From CAG-1000 sp964545285 (GTDB taxonomy: Bacteria > Bacillota_I > Bacilli_A > RF39 > UBA660): a DNA stretch of 20,524 nt. Position numbers and translations under genes: made by a program. This document shows, piece by piece, positions 1 to 6,538 of this stretch (positions are counted from its first letter, which is position 1; each line of letters opens with the position of its first letter). The stretch lies in NCBI GenBank assembly GCA_964545285.1, contig CAZJEW010000024.1, forward strand, positions 1 to 20,524, read 5' to 3'. Under the pieces are notes generated by a model, which was not told where the DNA came from, did not search any database, and saw only the letters and a program-made list of their open reading frames with translations.

Positions 1-702
1 GATGTAATAATACCTTCAACAATAGATAGTGTACCAGTAACATCAATAGGAAATTATGCATTTGAAAATAATAATCTAACAAATTTAGTAATACCGTCAA
101 GTGTAACATCAATAGGAGCAATTGCATTTTATAATAATAATCTAACAAATTTAGTAATACCATCCAGTGTAACATCAATAGGAGCAATTGCATTTTATAA
201 TAATAATCTAACAAATTTAGTAATACCATCCAGTGTAACATCAATAGAATCTGAAGCATTTGCATCTAATGAACTAACAAGTGTAACAATACCATCAAGT
301 GTAACTTCGATAGAATCTGGTGCATTTAATAATAATCAATTACCTGATAGTCAAGCATATATATATGATAGAACAGATACAAATAGTGATGGAATAGCAG
401 AAATAGATTATACAACAATAATAAGTTATGGAGGAGCAAAAAGAAGTAATGTAATAATACCTCAAACAACAAACTCAGTAGATTTATTAACTATAGAAGT
501 ATACTCATTTGCATCTAATGAACTAACAAGTGTAACAATACCATCCAGTGTAACATCAATAGGACATTCTGCATTTAAAAATAATCTCCTAACTAGCGTA
601 ACAATAAATGGAACACCAACTATTGGTTGTGATGCCTTTTATGGAAAAAATCACTCTACTGAAGTTAAAGCTTTATCAGTATCATGCCTAATTCTTCAGT
701 AA
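1..702 (+). CDS. BspA-type leucine-rich-repeat protein, C-terminal part (5' end outside window)
   Basis: Frame 1 is open from the first base to TAA at 700-702 (233 residues, no start in the window). The protein is built of 22-residue units of the form LTNLVIPSSVTSIGxxAFxNNx, the BspA/Treponema pallidum-type LRR (LRR_5 family), with about five consecutive units, then an island (about residues 116-165, YIYDRTDTNSDG... followed by TTIISYGG and NVIIPQTT), then two more units and a short tail. Islands of this kind commonly interrupt BspA arrays in gut Firmicutes. Such proteins are normally exported and bind host or bacterial surfaces. The signal peptide and any anchor would lie upstream, and no LPXTG motif or C-terminal transmembrane helix is visible at this end. 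The DNA of neighbouring repeats is nearly identical, unlike anything else in the window. Family assignment is firm; ligand and localisation are unknown. Confidence 0.9.
   Translation, partial: DVIIPSTIDSVPVTSIGNYAFENNNLTNLVIPSSVTSIGAIAFYNNNLTNLVIPSSVTSIGAIAFYNNNLTNLVIPSSVTSIESEAFASNELTSVTIPSSVTSIESGAFNNNQLPDSQAYIYDRTDTNSDGIAEIDYTTIISYGGAKRSNVIIPQTTNSVDLLTIEVYSFASNELTSVTIPSSVTSIGHSAFKNNLLTSVTINGTPTIGCDAFYGKNHSTEVKALSVSCLILQ
76..339 (+). repeat. Tandem 66-bp LRR-coding direct repeats
   Basis: Four in-frame 66-bp units start with CTA ACA at 76, 142, 208 and 274. Units 1 and 2 differ at very few positions (for example ccgtcaagt against ccatccagt), and a related unit recurs at 523-588. A stretch beginning tttgcatctaatgaactaac occurs at 259 and again at 508, 249 bp later. 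The near-identity of the DNA, and not only of the protein, suggests recent duplication or gene conversion, which would let the repeat number vary between strains. Confidence 0.85.
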
Positions 703-713
703 CTATATATGAT

Positions 714-740
714 AAAGAGTATTTCAAATACTCTTTTTTT
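714..740 (+). terminator. Rho-independent terminator of the LRR gene
   Basis: A 10-bp perfect stem AAAGAGTATT (714-723) / AATACTCTTT (727-736) with a 3-nt loop runs into a T tract (734-740), 11 nt after the LRR stop codon. It separates the LRR gene from queA. Confidence 0.85.
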
Positions 741-741
741 A

Positions 742-750
742 TGTTATAAT
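742..750 (+). promoter_or_regulatory. Extended -10 promoter for queA-tgt
   Basis: TGTTATAAT at 742-750 is a perfect extended -10 element (TGn + TATAAT) lying directly after the upstream terminator. The -35 position (722-727, TTTCAA) is poor and falls inside the terminator hairpin. The predicted start near 757 leaves a short leader carrying the AAAAGGGGA ribosome binding site (760-768) before the ATG at 778. Confidence 0.6.
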
Positions 751-777
751 CTATTATGCAAAAGGGGATATTATATT

Positions 778-1839
778 ATGGATTATAAAGATATTAATAC
801 ATATGATTATGAATTAGATGAATCTTTAATAGCTCAAACTCCTATTAAGGATAGAGATCATTCTAAATTACTTATTGTAGATAAGAATAATGGTTCTTAT
901 ATTGATGATGAGTTTTTTAACGTTATTAATTACTTAAATGTTGGGGATGTTCTTGTTCTTAATAATACTAAGGTTCTTCCTTCTAGAATATATGGATACA
1001 AATATGATACTAATGCTAAGATAGAACTCTTATTACTTAAAGATTTATCTAATGATGTATGGGAATGCCTTGTTAGGCCTCAAAAGAGGGTTCATTTAGA
1101 AACGAAAATTAAATTTAGTGATAATTTATGCTGTGAGGTTATTAAGCTTCTTCCTGATGGCCTAATTCATGTTAAATTTAATTATGATGGAATATTTATT
1201 GAACATTTAGAAAAAATAGGTGCTATGCCTCTTCCACCATATATTCATAAAAAACTTAAAGATCAAAATAGATATCAAACTGTGTATGCTAAAACTCTTG
1301 GTAGTGCTGCTGCTCCTACTGCTGGATTACACTTTACCAAAGAATTATTAAATAAAATTGAAAGTAAAGGTATTAAAATATTATATGTAACACTTAATGT
1401 AGGTCTTGGAACATTTAGACCAGTTTCTGAAAACGATATAACAAAACATGATATGCATAGTGAAAAATATGAGATAGATAAATATGTTGCATCTGAACTT
1501 AATAAAGCTAGAGAAAATAATAATAGAATTATATGTGTAGGTACCACTTCATTAAGAACTCTTGAAGCAAATATATCTAAATATGGAAAGTTTACACCTA
1601 CTATGGAAGAAACATCTATATTTATATATCCGCCATATACATTTAAATCATGTAATGCATTAATTACTAATTTTCATTTACCTAAAAGCACTTTAGTTAT
1701 GTTAGTATCTGCTTTTAGTAGTATAGATATAATTAAAAGATCTTATGAACATGCTCAAAAAGAAAAATACAGATTTTTTAGTTTTGGAGATGCAATGTTT
1801 TTAACAAATTTGGAGGATTATAATGGATTTAAAATTTAA
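778..1839 (+). CDS. queA: S-adenosylmethionine:tRNA ribosyltransferase-isomerase QueA
   Basis: QueA transfers and isomerises the ribosyl part of SAM onto preQ1 at position 34 of tRNAs with GUN anticodons, giving epoxyqueuosine; the enzyme is cytosolic. The 353-residue product has the family's usual size and signatures: GSAAAPTAGLHF (175-186), LNVGLGTFRPV (206-216), HSEKYEI (227-233), VGTTSLRTLE (254-263) and TNFHLPKSTLVMLVSAF (297-313). I place the start at 778 and not at the in-frame ATG at 709, because 778 follows an AAAAGGGGA site, the residues after it (YELDESLIAQTP) match the family N-terminus, and 709 lies upstream of the terminator and promoter. The 3' end overlaps tgt by 17 nt, so the two are probably translationally coupled. 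Confidence 0.95.
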   Translation: MDYKDINTYDYELDESLIAQTPIKDRDHSKLLIVDKNNGSYIDDEFFNVINYLNVGDVLVLNNTKVLPSRIYGYKYDTNAKIELLLLKDLSNDVWECLVRPQKRVHLETKIKFSDNLCCEVIKLLPDGLIHVKFNYDGIFIEHLEKIGAMPLPPYIHKKLKDQNRYQTVYAKTLGSAAAPTAGLHFTKELLNKIESKGIKILYVTLNVGLGTFRPVSENDITKHDMHSEKYEIDKYVASELNKARENNNRIICVGTTSLRTLEANISKYGKFTPTMEETSIFIYPPYTFKSCNALITNFHLPKSTLVMLVSAFSSIDIIKRSYEHAQKEKYRFFSFGDAMFLTNLEDYNGFKI

Positions 1840-2938
1840 ACTAATTAAAACTTGTTCTTGTGGTGGTAGATTAGGTGAATTTCATACTAAATATGGAACC
1901 CATAAAACTCCAATGTTTATGCCGGTTGGAACACAAGCTACAGTAAAAACGTTATCTCCTGAAGAACTTAAAGATGCTCATGCTGATGTAATTCTATCTA
2001 ATACATATCATTTATGGTTAAGACCTGGAGAAGATATAGTTGAATATAATGGTGGATTACATAAATTTATGAATTATAATAGTGGTCCTATACTTACAGA
2101 TTGTGGAGGTTTTCAAGTATTTAGTTTAGCAAAACCAAAAGATATTACTGAAGAAGGTGTTAAGTTTAAAAGTCATTTAGACGGAAGTAATTTATTTTTA
2201 ACTCCAGAAAAAAGTATAGAAATACAAAATAAATTAGGATCTGATATAATAATGAGTTTTGACGAATGCCCACCATATCCAGTAACTCATGAATATATGA
2301 AAAATAGTATTGAAAGAACATTAAGGTGGGCTAAAAGAGGAAAAGACATTCATTTAAAAAGTGATTCCCAAGCGTTGTTTGGTATAGTTCAAGGTGGTGA
2401 ATTTCCTGATTTAAGAAAAGAGTCTGCTCTAAAAACAGTAGAAATTGGATTTGATGGTTATAGTGTAGGGGGTGTATCTGTTGGTGAAGATCCAACAACC
2501 AAATTAAAAATGATAGAATATGCCACTCCTTATTTGCCTAAAGACAAAATCAGATATTTAATGGGAGTAGGTGAACCAATAGATTTAATAGATGGTGTCA
2601 TAAGAGGAATTGATATTTTTGATTGTGTACTTCCAACTAGATTGGCAAGACATGGGAATGCTCTTACAAGAAACGGAAGAACAAACATGAGAAATGCTAA
2701 ATTTATTAAAGATTTAGATCCAATAGAGAATAATTGTGATTGTTATACATGCAAAAACTATACTAAAAGTTATATTAGACACTTATTAGTATCTGATGAA
2801 TCATTTGGACAAAGATTGATATCAATTCATAATATAAGATTTTTAACAAAACTAATGGAAGATATAAGAATAAATATTGGAAATGATTCATTATTAGAAT
2901 TTAGAGAAGAATTTATTAAAAAATATAATAAAAAATAA
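1823..2938 (+). CDS. tgt: Queuine/preQ1 tRNA-guanine transglycosylase Tgt
   Basis: Tgt exchanges guanine 34 of tRNA-Asp, -Asn, -His and -Tyr for preQ1 in bacteria, one step before QueA. The 371-residue product is full length. The general acid/base Asp lies in LTDCGGFQVF (D93) and the nucleophile Asp in FDCVLPTR (D267). Zinc ligands are C305, C307, C310 (CDCYTC) and H336 (SIHNIRF). GIVQGG (188-192) and YSVGGVSVGE (213-222) line the substrate pocket. GGAGG at 1812-1816 serves the ATG at 1823, inside the end of queA. No preQ1 biosynthesis gene (queC, queD, queE, queF) is in the window, so the base comes from genes elsewhere or from salvage. Confidence 0.95.
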   Translation: MDLKFKLIKTCSCGGRLGEFHTKYGTHKTPMFMPVGTQATVKTLSPEELKDAHADVILSNTYHLWLRPGEDIVEYNGGLHKFMNYNSGPILTDCGGFQVFSLAKPKDITEEGVKFKSHLDGSNLFLTPEKSIEIQNKLGSDIIMSFDECPPYPVTHEYMKNSIERTLRWAKRGKDIHLKSDSQALFGIVQGGEFPDLRKESALKTVEIGFDGYSVGGVSVGEDPTTKLKMIEYATPYLPKDKIRYLMGVGEPIDLIDGVIRGIDIFDCVLPTRLARHGNALTRNGRTNMRNAKFIKDLDPIENNCDCYTCKNYTKSYIRHLLVSDESFGQRLISIHNIRFLTKLMEDIRINIGNDSLLEFREEFIKKYNKK

Positions 2939-2957
2939 TTATATATAAGGGGGAAGT

Positions 2958-3239
2958 ATGAATAATACATATTCAGCAAATATTTATATATTTAAAAATG
3001 AAATAAATACTAGGAATCAAAAATACTATTGTATTCAATATATGTATAAAATGAATGCCAAAGTAAGGAGAAGTATTGATGGTATGTATTTAGATTTAGA
3101 TTCATTAAAAAAATATAAGTCATTTTCAGTAAAAAATCCATCTAAGGTATTGAATATACCACTTTTAGATGAAGGTTCATTAAAAACACTAGACATAAAT
3201 GATAATTCATTAAGATTAAGATTTAAAAGAGTAAAGTAA
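2958..3239 (+). CDS. Hypothetical 93-residue protein downstream of tgt
   Basis: A short soluble-looking protein starts at ATG 2958 with a strong AAGGGGGAAG site (2947-2956), 19 nt after tgt, so it is probably in the queA-tgt transcript. No family was recognised. It is basic and Lys/Asn-rich, with Tyr-rich segments near the N-terminus and a C-terminus ending RLRFKRVK; no transmembrane helix or metal motif is visible. In many Firmicutes yajC follows tgt, but this product has no hydrophobic N-terminal helix and is not YajC. It ends 2 nt from the stop of the opposing membrane-protein gene, with no terminator hairpin between them. The ribosome binding site and tight spacing support a real gene; function unknown. 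Confidence 0.7.
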   Translation: MNNTYSANIYIFKNEINTRNQKYYCIQYMYKMNAKVRRSIDGMYLDLDSLKKYKSFSVKNPSKVLNIPLLDEGSLKTLDINDNSLRLRFKRVK

Positions 3240-3241
3240 TA

Positions 3242-3616
3242 CTATTTTAAATCTTTTTCATTAGGAATACCTATAATACCACCTATTATAGAAGATAATA
3301 TTAAAGTAATATAATAAATAACGGAATTTATGTTAAAACTATTAATAATTGTAGAAATAATTAAATAAAATAAACATAAAATAATTCCAACAATAAATCC
3401 ATTTAAATATCCATTTCTTTTTTTGTATCTTGATATTTTAAAACCGCCAAATGCACTTATTAAAATCATAAAAATATAATTAACTATACATATTATTTTA
3501 TAACTAATAATTTCAAAATAATTAAAGATCGAAATAATTAATAAATAAATAATTAATATAACAAAATAATATCCTAAAACTTTTAAATAATCAAATACTT
3601 TATTTATAAAAATCAC
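3242..3616 (-). CDS. TIGR04086-like four-TM membrane protein
   Basis: A 124-residue, very hydrophobic protein with about four transmembrane helices (near 12-30, 42-59, 70-90 and 96-116). The basic loop RYKKRNGYLNG joins helices 2 and 3, and a glycine-rich GGIIGI lies near the C-terminus. The layout (KxGYLNGxxVG, GG-rich last helix) resembles the TIGR04086 membrane-protein family, often found near queA-tgt-yajC in clostridia and bacilli; the role of that family is unknown. The frame opens with GTG at 3616, but the GTG is itself part of AGGTGAT, a near-perfect Shine-Dalgarno, so translation may begin a few codons later (see findings). Family match is from memory of motif layout and is moderate. 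Confidence 0.65.
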   Translation of the reverse strand: MIFINKVFDYLKVLGYYFVILIIYLLIISIFNYFEIISYKIICIVNYIFMILISAFGGFKISRYKKRNGYLNGFIVGIILCLFYLIISTIINSFNINSVIYYITLILSSIIGGIIGIPNEKDLK

Positions 3617-3630
3617 CTAATTAATTATAT

Positions 3631-3661
3631 TTATGTTTAAAATATATATTACTAAACATAA
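3631..3661. repeat. Inverted repeat between divergent genes
   Basis: TTATGTTTA (3631-3639) and TAAACATAA (3653-3661) are perfect 9-bp inverted copies separated by 13 nt. They lie in the 62-bp gap between the TIGR04086-like gene (-) and the YetF gene (+). The spacing would suit an operator for a dimeric repressor or a leader hairpin; the repeat ends just before the AGGAGA ribosome binding site of the plus-strand gene. No regulator can be named. Confidence 0.4.
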
Positions 3662-3678
3662 TAATATTAGGAGAATAT

Positions 3679-4329
3679 ATGAGTATATTAATAGTAAGTA
3701 TTCGTACATTGTTTTTTTATTTGTTAATATTAATAATCTTTAGAATAATGGGAAAAAGAGAAGTAGGAAAGTTATCTATACAAGATTTAGTAGTAAGTAT
3801 TCTTATAGCAGAAATGGTAGCAATATCAATAGAAAATTATAAAGATACTGTGTGGTTAACAGTAATACCTATAATTATATTATTAATTCTAGAAATATCT
3901 TCAGCATATTTATCTTTAAAGTTTAATAAATTTAGAAACATTATGGAAGGAAAACCATCATTAATAATAAATAGAGGGCTTATTAATTATAAAGAAATGA
4001 TCAAACAAAGATATTCTTTAGATGATTTATTATGTGAATTAAGAAGTAATAATATTAAAAATATAGAAGACGTTGAATATGCTATATTAGAGAACAATGG
4101 TCATTTAAGTGTATTTAAATATAATTTTCTATCTACTTCTTCAGCCAATCCTTTTCCATTAATATTAGATGGAGTAATACAAAAAGACACATTAGATTAT
4201 ATTAATAAAGATGATAAATGGATAAAGGATTATATTAAAGACAATAATTTAGAAATTAAAAATATATTTTATGCTTTTTATAAAAATAATAAAATATATA
4301 TTATAAAAAGAAATGAATTAAATAGTTAA
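3679..4329 (+). CDS. YetF/DUF421 family membrane protein
   Basis: The 216-residue protein has three N-terminal transmembrane helices (about 3-22, 36-54 and 57-78) followed by a cytoplasmic domain. Family signatures are present: RTLFFYLLILIIFRIMGKRE in the first helix, GKLSIQDLVVSILIAEMVA, and in the soluble part LRSNNIKNIEDVEYAILENN with LSVFK. DUF421 proteins such as B. subtilis YetF have been linked to membrane and phospholipid functions and to spore proteins, but no reaction is settled. The start at 3679 has TAGGAGA at 3668-3674. Its last 12 bases overlap the opposing flippase gene. Confidence 0.88.
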   Translation: MSILIVSIRTLFFYLLILIIFRIMGKREVGKLSIQDLVVSILIAEMVAISIENYKDTVWLTVIPIIILLILEISSAYLSLKFNKFRNIMEGKPSLIINRGLINYKEMIKQRYSLDDLLCELRSNNIKNIEDVEYAILENNGHLSVFKYNFLSTSSANPFPLILDGVIQKDTLDYINKDDKWIKDYIKDNNLEIKNIFYAFYKNNKIYIIKRNELNS

Positions 4330-5622
4330 TGCTTTTTTGATATTGTGATAGTATAAAATAGTAGATACAATTAAATTAAATATTATAGATAATACTAAAC
4401 TATACATACCCATTCCTAGAATTGAAAATAAGACAATAGAAGATAGTTTTATAATAGAACATATAATTGTAGTACTAAGAGCTAAAGACGCTTTATTAAG
4501 TGCATGTAATGCGTTAATCAATGGATATTCTATATAAAATAAAATAGTGAAAGGAGCAAGTAATTTAATATAATCAATACCCTCATTAGTATTATATAAA
4601 ATATTTAAGAAAAACTTAGGAAATAAAATAATAATTAATGTAGATAATGATCCAATAGTTATAGAAACAAGTATTATTTGTTTAATTCTCTTTTTACACA
4701 TTTCATAGTTTTTTAAACTATAATATTTTGATAATTCAGGTACTAATGCAGTAGACATATTTTGAGTGAAAAATTGTGGCATTAATAATAAAGATAATGA
4801 ATAAGCATTAATAATTCCATATTCAAATACAATATAATTCTTACTATAACCCATATATAATAAAATATTAGTAAGAATAATTGGTTCTAAAAAATATGAT
4901 AAACTTCCTATAATTTTACTAGAGGTAACAGGTATACAAATTTTTAATACATCTTTAATATATTTAAAACTTATTTTAAAATCTCTAAAAGCTATTTTCA
5001 TTTTTGGAAAATATTTTATCATAATAATTTGAGAAACAACTTCTCCTACGACATTTACTAATATAATGAAACATATTGTATAAGTTAAACTAATTTTGAT
5101 AAATTTTGTAATAAAAAATGAAATTAATACTATTCTTGTTATTTGTTCAAGGAAATTCGATAACATATATGGAAACATGTTCTGTTTACCCCAAAAATAT
5201 CCTTTAATAATAGATGATACACTTACAAAAGGTATTGTTAAAGATATGCATATTATTGGATAATACAATCTACTTTCTTTAAGTAAGTTGTTTGCGAGTA
5301 TAGGTGCAAAAAGAATAACTAATAAAATTAGTATTATATTTATTAAAATAGAAATAACGATTGTAGAAAATAATAATAATTTAGAATTATACTTATTTTT
5401 AGATATTAATGTACTCATTGCAGTGGGATAAGAAAAAACAGATAATGTTGTTACTAATGCAATTGTTCCAGATAATAAACTATATAATCCAATACCTTCT
5501 GTTCCAATTTTTCTTGTAATAATAATTTTTAATATAAACCCAACTATTTTAGTAAGAATACCACCTAATAATAGAATAATAGTAGATTTAAAGAAAGTAT
5601 TATTAATTAGTTTACGTATCAT
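4318..5622 (-). CDS. SpoVB-like polysaccharide/lipid-linked oligosaccharide flippase
   Basis: A 434-residue multispanning protein with about 12-14 hydrophobic helices. The N-terminus (FFKSTIILLLGGILTKIVGF, then IGTEGIGLYSL) and the loop IIKGYFWGKQNMFPYMLSNF with EQITRIV are typical of the SpoVB/YtgP branch of the MOP (MATE/Wzx/MurJ) flippase superfamily. These move lipid-linked cell-envelope precursors across the cytoplasmic membrane. Residues near 290-310 (NMSTALVPELSKYYSLKNYE) are also characteristic. No other sporulation gene except spoIIM is in the window, so a role in vegetative envelope synthesis is at least as likely as one in spore cortex. It is convergent with the DUF421 gene and divergent from the 6S-like RNA. 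Confidence 0.85.
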   Translation of the reverse strand: MIRKLINNTFFKSTIILLLGGILTKIVGFILKIIITRKIGTEGIGLYSLLSGTIALVTTLSVFSYPTAMSTLISKNKYNSKLLLFSTIVISILINIILILLVILFAPILANNLLKESRLYYPIICISLTIPFVSVSSIIKGYFWGKQNMFPYMLSNFLEQITRIVLISFFITKFIKISLTYTICFIILVNVVGEVVSQIIMIKYFPKMKIAFRDFKISFKYIKDVLKICIPVTSSKIIGSLSYFLEPIILTNILLYMGYSKNYIVFEYGIINAYSLSLLLMPQFFTQNMSTALVPELSKYYSLKNYEMCKKRIKQIILVSITIGSLSTLIIILFPKFFLNILYNTNEGIDYIKLLAPFTILFYIEYPLINALHALNKASLALSTTIICSIIKLSSIVLFSILGMGMYSLVLSIIFNLIVSTILYYHNIKKALTI

Positions 5623-5636
5623 ATTAAAGTATATGA

Positions 5637-5665
5637 TTGTAAAAAAATATTATATGTGTTAAAAT
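5637..5665 (+). promoter_or_regulatory. Sigma-A-type promoter for the 6S-like RNA
   Basis: TTGTAA (5637-5642) and TAAAAT (5660-5665) are separated by 17 nt. The expected start, about 7 nt downstream (5672-5673), coincides with the first base of the RNA's closing stem, which supports both calls. Confidence 0.6.
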
Positions 5666-5671
5666 TAAATT

Positions 5672-5841
5672 ACCTAGAGGTTAAGTATAGTACATATAAA
5701 CCGACTAAATATGTAATTTTGGGGGATTAATTAATTTCTGTTGTGATTCTATAGCAATATAGAAACCTGATGAAGTTATGTATCCTACCACCTCGTCTTC
5801 GGCGAGTTTTATAAAACTATACTTATCTTTAGGATTTTTTT
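5672..5841 (+). ncRNA. ssrS: Candidate 6S RNA
   Basis: The roughly 170-nt segment contains no reading frame. Its ends form a long closing stem: CCTAGAGGTTAAGTATAGT (5673-5691) pairs with ACTATACTTATCTTTAGG (5816-5833), interrupted by one small internal loop, and is followed by a T run (5835-5841). Inside are an apical hairpin (TTTCT...AGAAA, about 5735-5766) and a small UUCG-capped hairpin (CTCGTCTTCGGCGAG, 5792-5806) on the 3' side of the open centre. A long closing stem, central bubble with a small 3'-side hairpin and an apical stem is the 6S RNA plan. In B. subtilis the 6S gene bsrA lies directly upstream of yrvM (tcdA) and yrvN (rarA), the same neighbours as here. 6S RNA binds the housekeeping RNA polymerase as an open-promoter mimic. 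Call rests on structure by eye plus synteny. Confidence 0.75.
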
Positions 5842-5854
5842 AGGAGGAATATTT

Positions 5855-6538
5855 ATGAATTTAAATAGACTCGAAAGTTTATTAGGAATACCTAATGTAG
5901 AAAAAATTAGAAATTTAAATATATTAATATTAGGATTAGGTGGAGTAGGCGGGTATGTTGTTGAAAGCTTAACAAGATGTGGTATTAATAAGATAACTCT
6001 AGTAGACAGTGATATAATAAAACCTAGCAATATAAATAGACAAATCATTGCTACAAGAAGAACAATGAATCATTATAAAACTAAAGAATGGAAAAAGAGA
6101 ATTAAAATTATTAATAAAGATGCGTTAGTTAATATTATTAATGTTAAAATAAATGAAAATAATATTGAAACTTTGTTTTCAGAAAAATATAATTATATAA
6201 TAGATGCTTGTGATACAACAATTGTAAAAGTAAAATTAATAGAAGAATGTCATAAAAGAGGAATTAAATTAGTATCCTGTATGGGTACAGCAAATAAAAT
6301 TGATGCTACTAAAATAGAATTGACTACGTTAGATAAAACAGATTATGATCCACTTGCTAAAAAGATTAGAAAAGAATTGAAAAATAAAGATATAATGAAA
6401 AATGTTGTAGTAATATCATCAAATGAAAAAGCAATAAACCCAGGAGTATTAGGATCAACATCATATGTTCCAGCTGTAGCTGGATTATATGTTACAAACT
6501 ATATAATAAATGATGTAATAAAAGATAAAGTTATTTAG
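5855..6538 (+). CDS. tcdA: tRNA threonylcarbamoyladenosine dehydratase TcdA
   Basis: TcdA is an E1-like (ThiF/MoeB fold) ATP-dependent enzyme that dehydrates t6A37 of ANN-decoding tRNAs to cyclic t6A. The 227-residue product has GLGGVGG (27-33) for nucleotide binding, DSD (51-53), NINRQ (59-63), DACD (117-120), CMGTANKIDATKI (142-154) and the C-terminal GSTSYVPAVAGL (200-211), all TcdA/YgdL signatures. The usual CPLAR motif reads DPLAK (165-169). The ATG at 5855 follows TAGGAGGAAT (5841-5850), right after the end of the 6S-like RNA. It overlaps the 3' end of rarA by 8 bp in convergent orientation. Confidence 0.92.
   Translation: MNLNRLESLLGIPNVEKIRNLNILILGLGGVGGYVVESLTRCGINKITLVDSDIIKPSNINRQIIATRRTMNHYKTKEWKKRIKIINKDALVNIINVKINENNIETLFSEKYNYIIDACDTTIVKVKLIEECHKRGIKLVSCMGTANKIDATKIELTTLDKTDYDPLAKKIRKELKNKDIMKNVVVISSNEKAINPGVLGSTSYVPAVAGLYVTNYIINDVIKDKVI

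Noticed and set aside
76..339. Regular spaced repeats considered as a CRISPR array.
   Set aside because: The 66-bp units are contiguous, in frame and encode an LRR consensus, with no spacers and no cas genes nearby.
709..777. Upstream ATG that would lengthen QueA by 23 residues.
   Set aside because: It precedes the LRR-gene terminator and the TGTTATAAT promoter, lacks a ribosome binding site, and the added residues do not match the family N-terminus.
1275..1547. Minus-strand open frame of 90 codons opposite queA.
   Set aside because: It lies wholly inside a clearly conserved gene, has no ribosome binding site and its product has no recognisable features; it is a shadow frame.
5672..5841. 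The structured RNA before tcdA read as a riboswitch or T-box leader.
   Set aside because: There is no T-box TGGNACC-type motif or specifier arrangement; the two ends pair with each other along their whole length, which fits a free-standing 6S RNA, and synteny supports 6S.
5809..6048. Minus-strand open frame of 79 codons opposite the start of tcdA and the end of the 6S-like RNA.
   Set aside because: It overlaps a conserved coding region and a structured RNA, and lacks a start signal.
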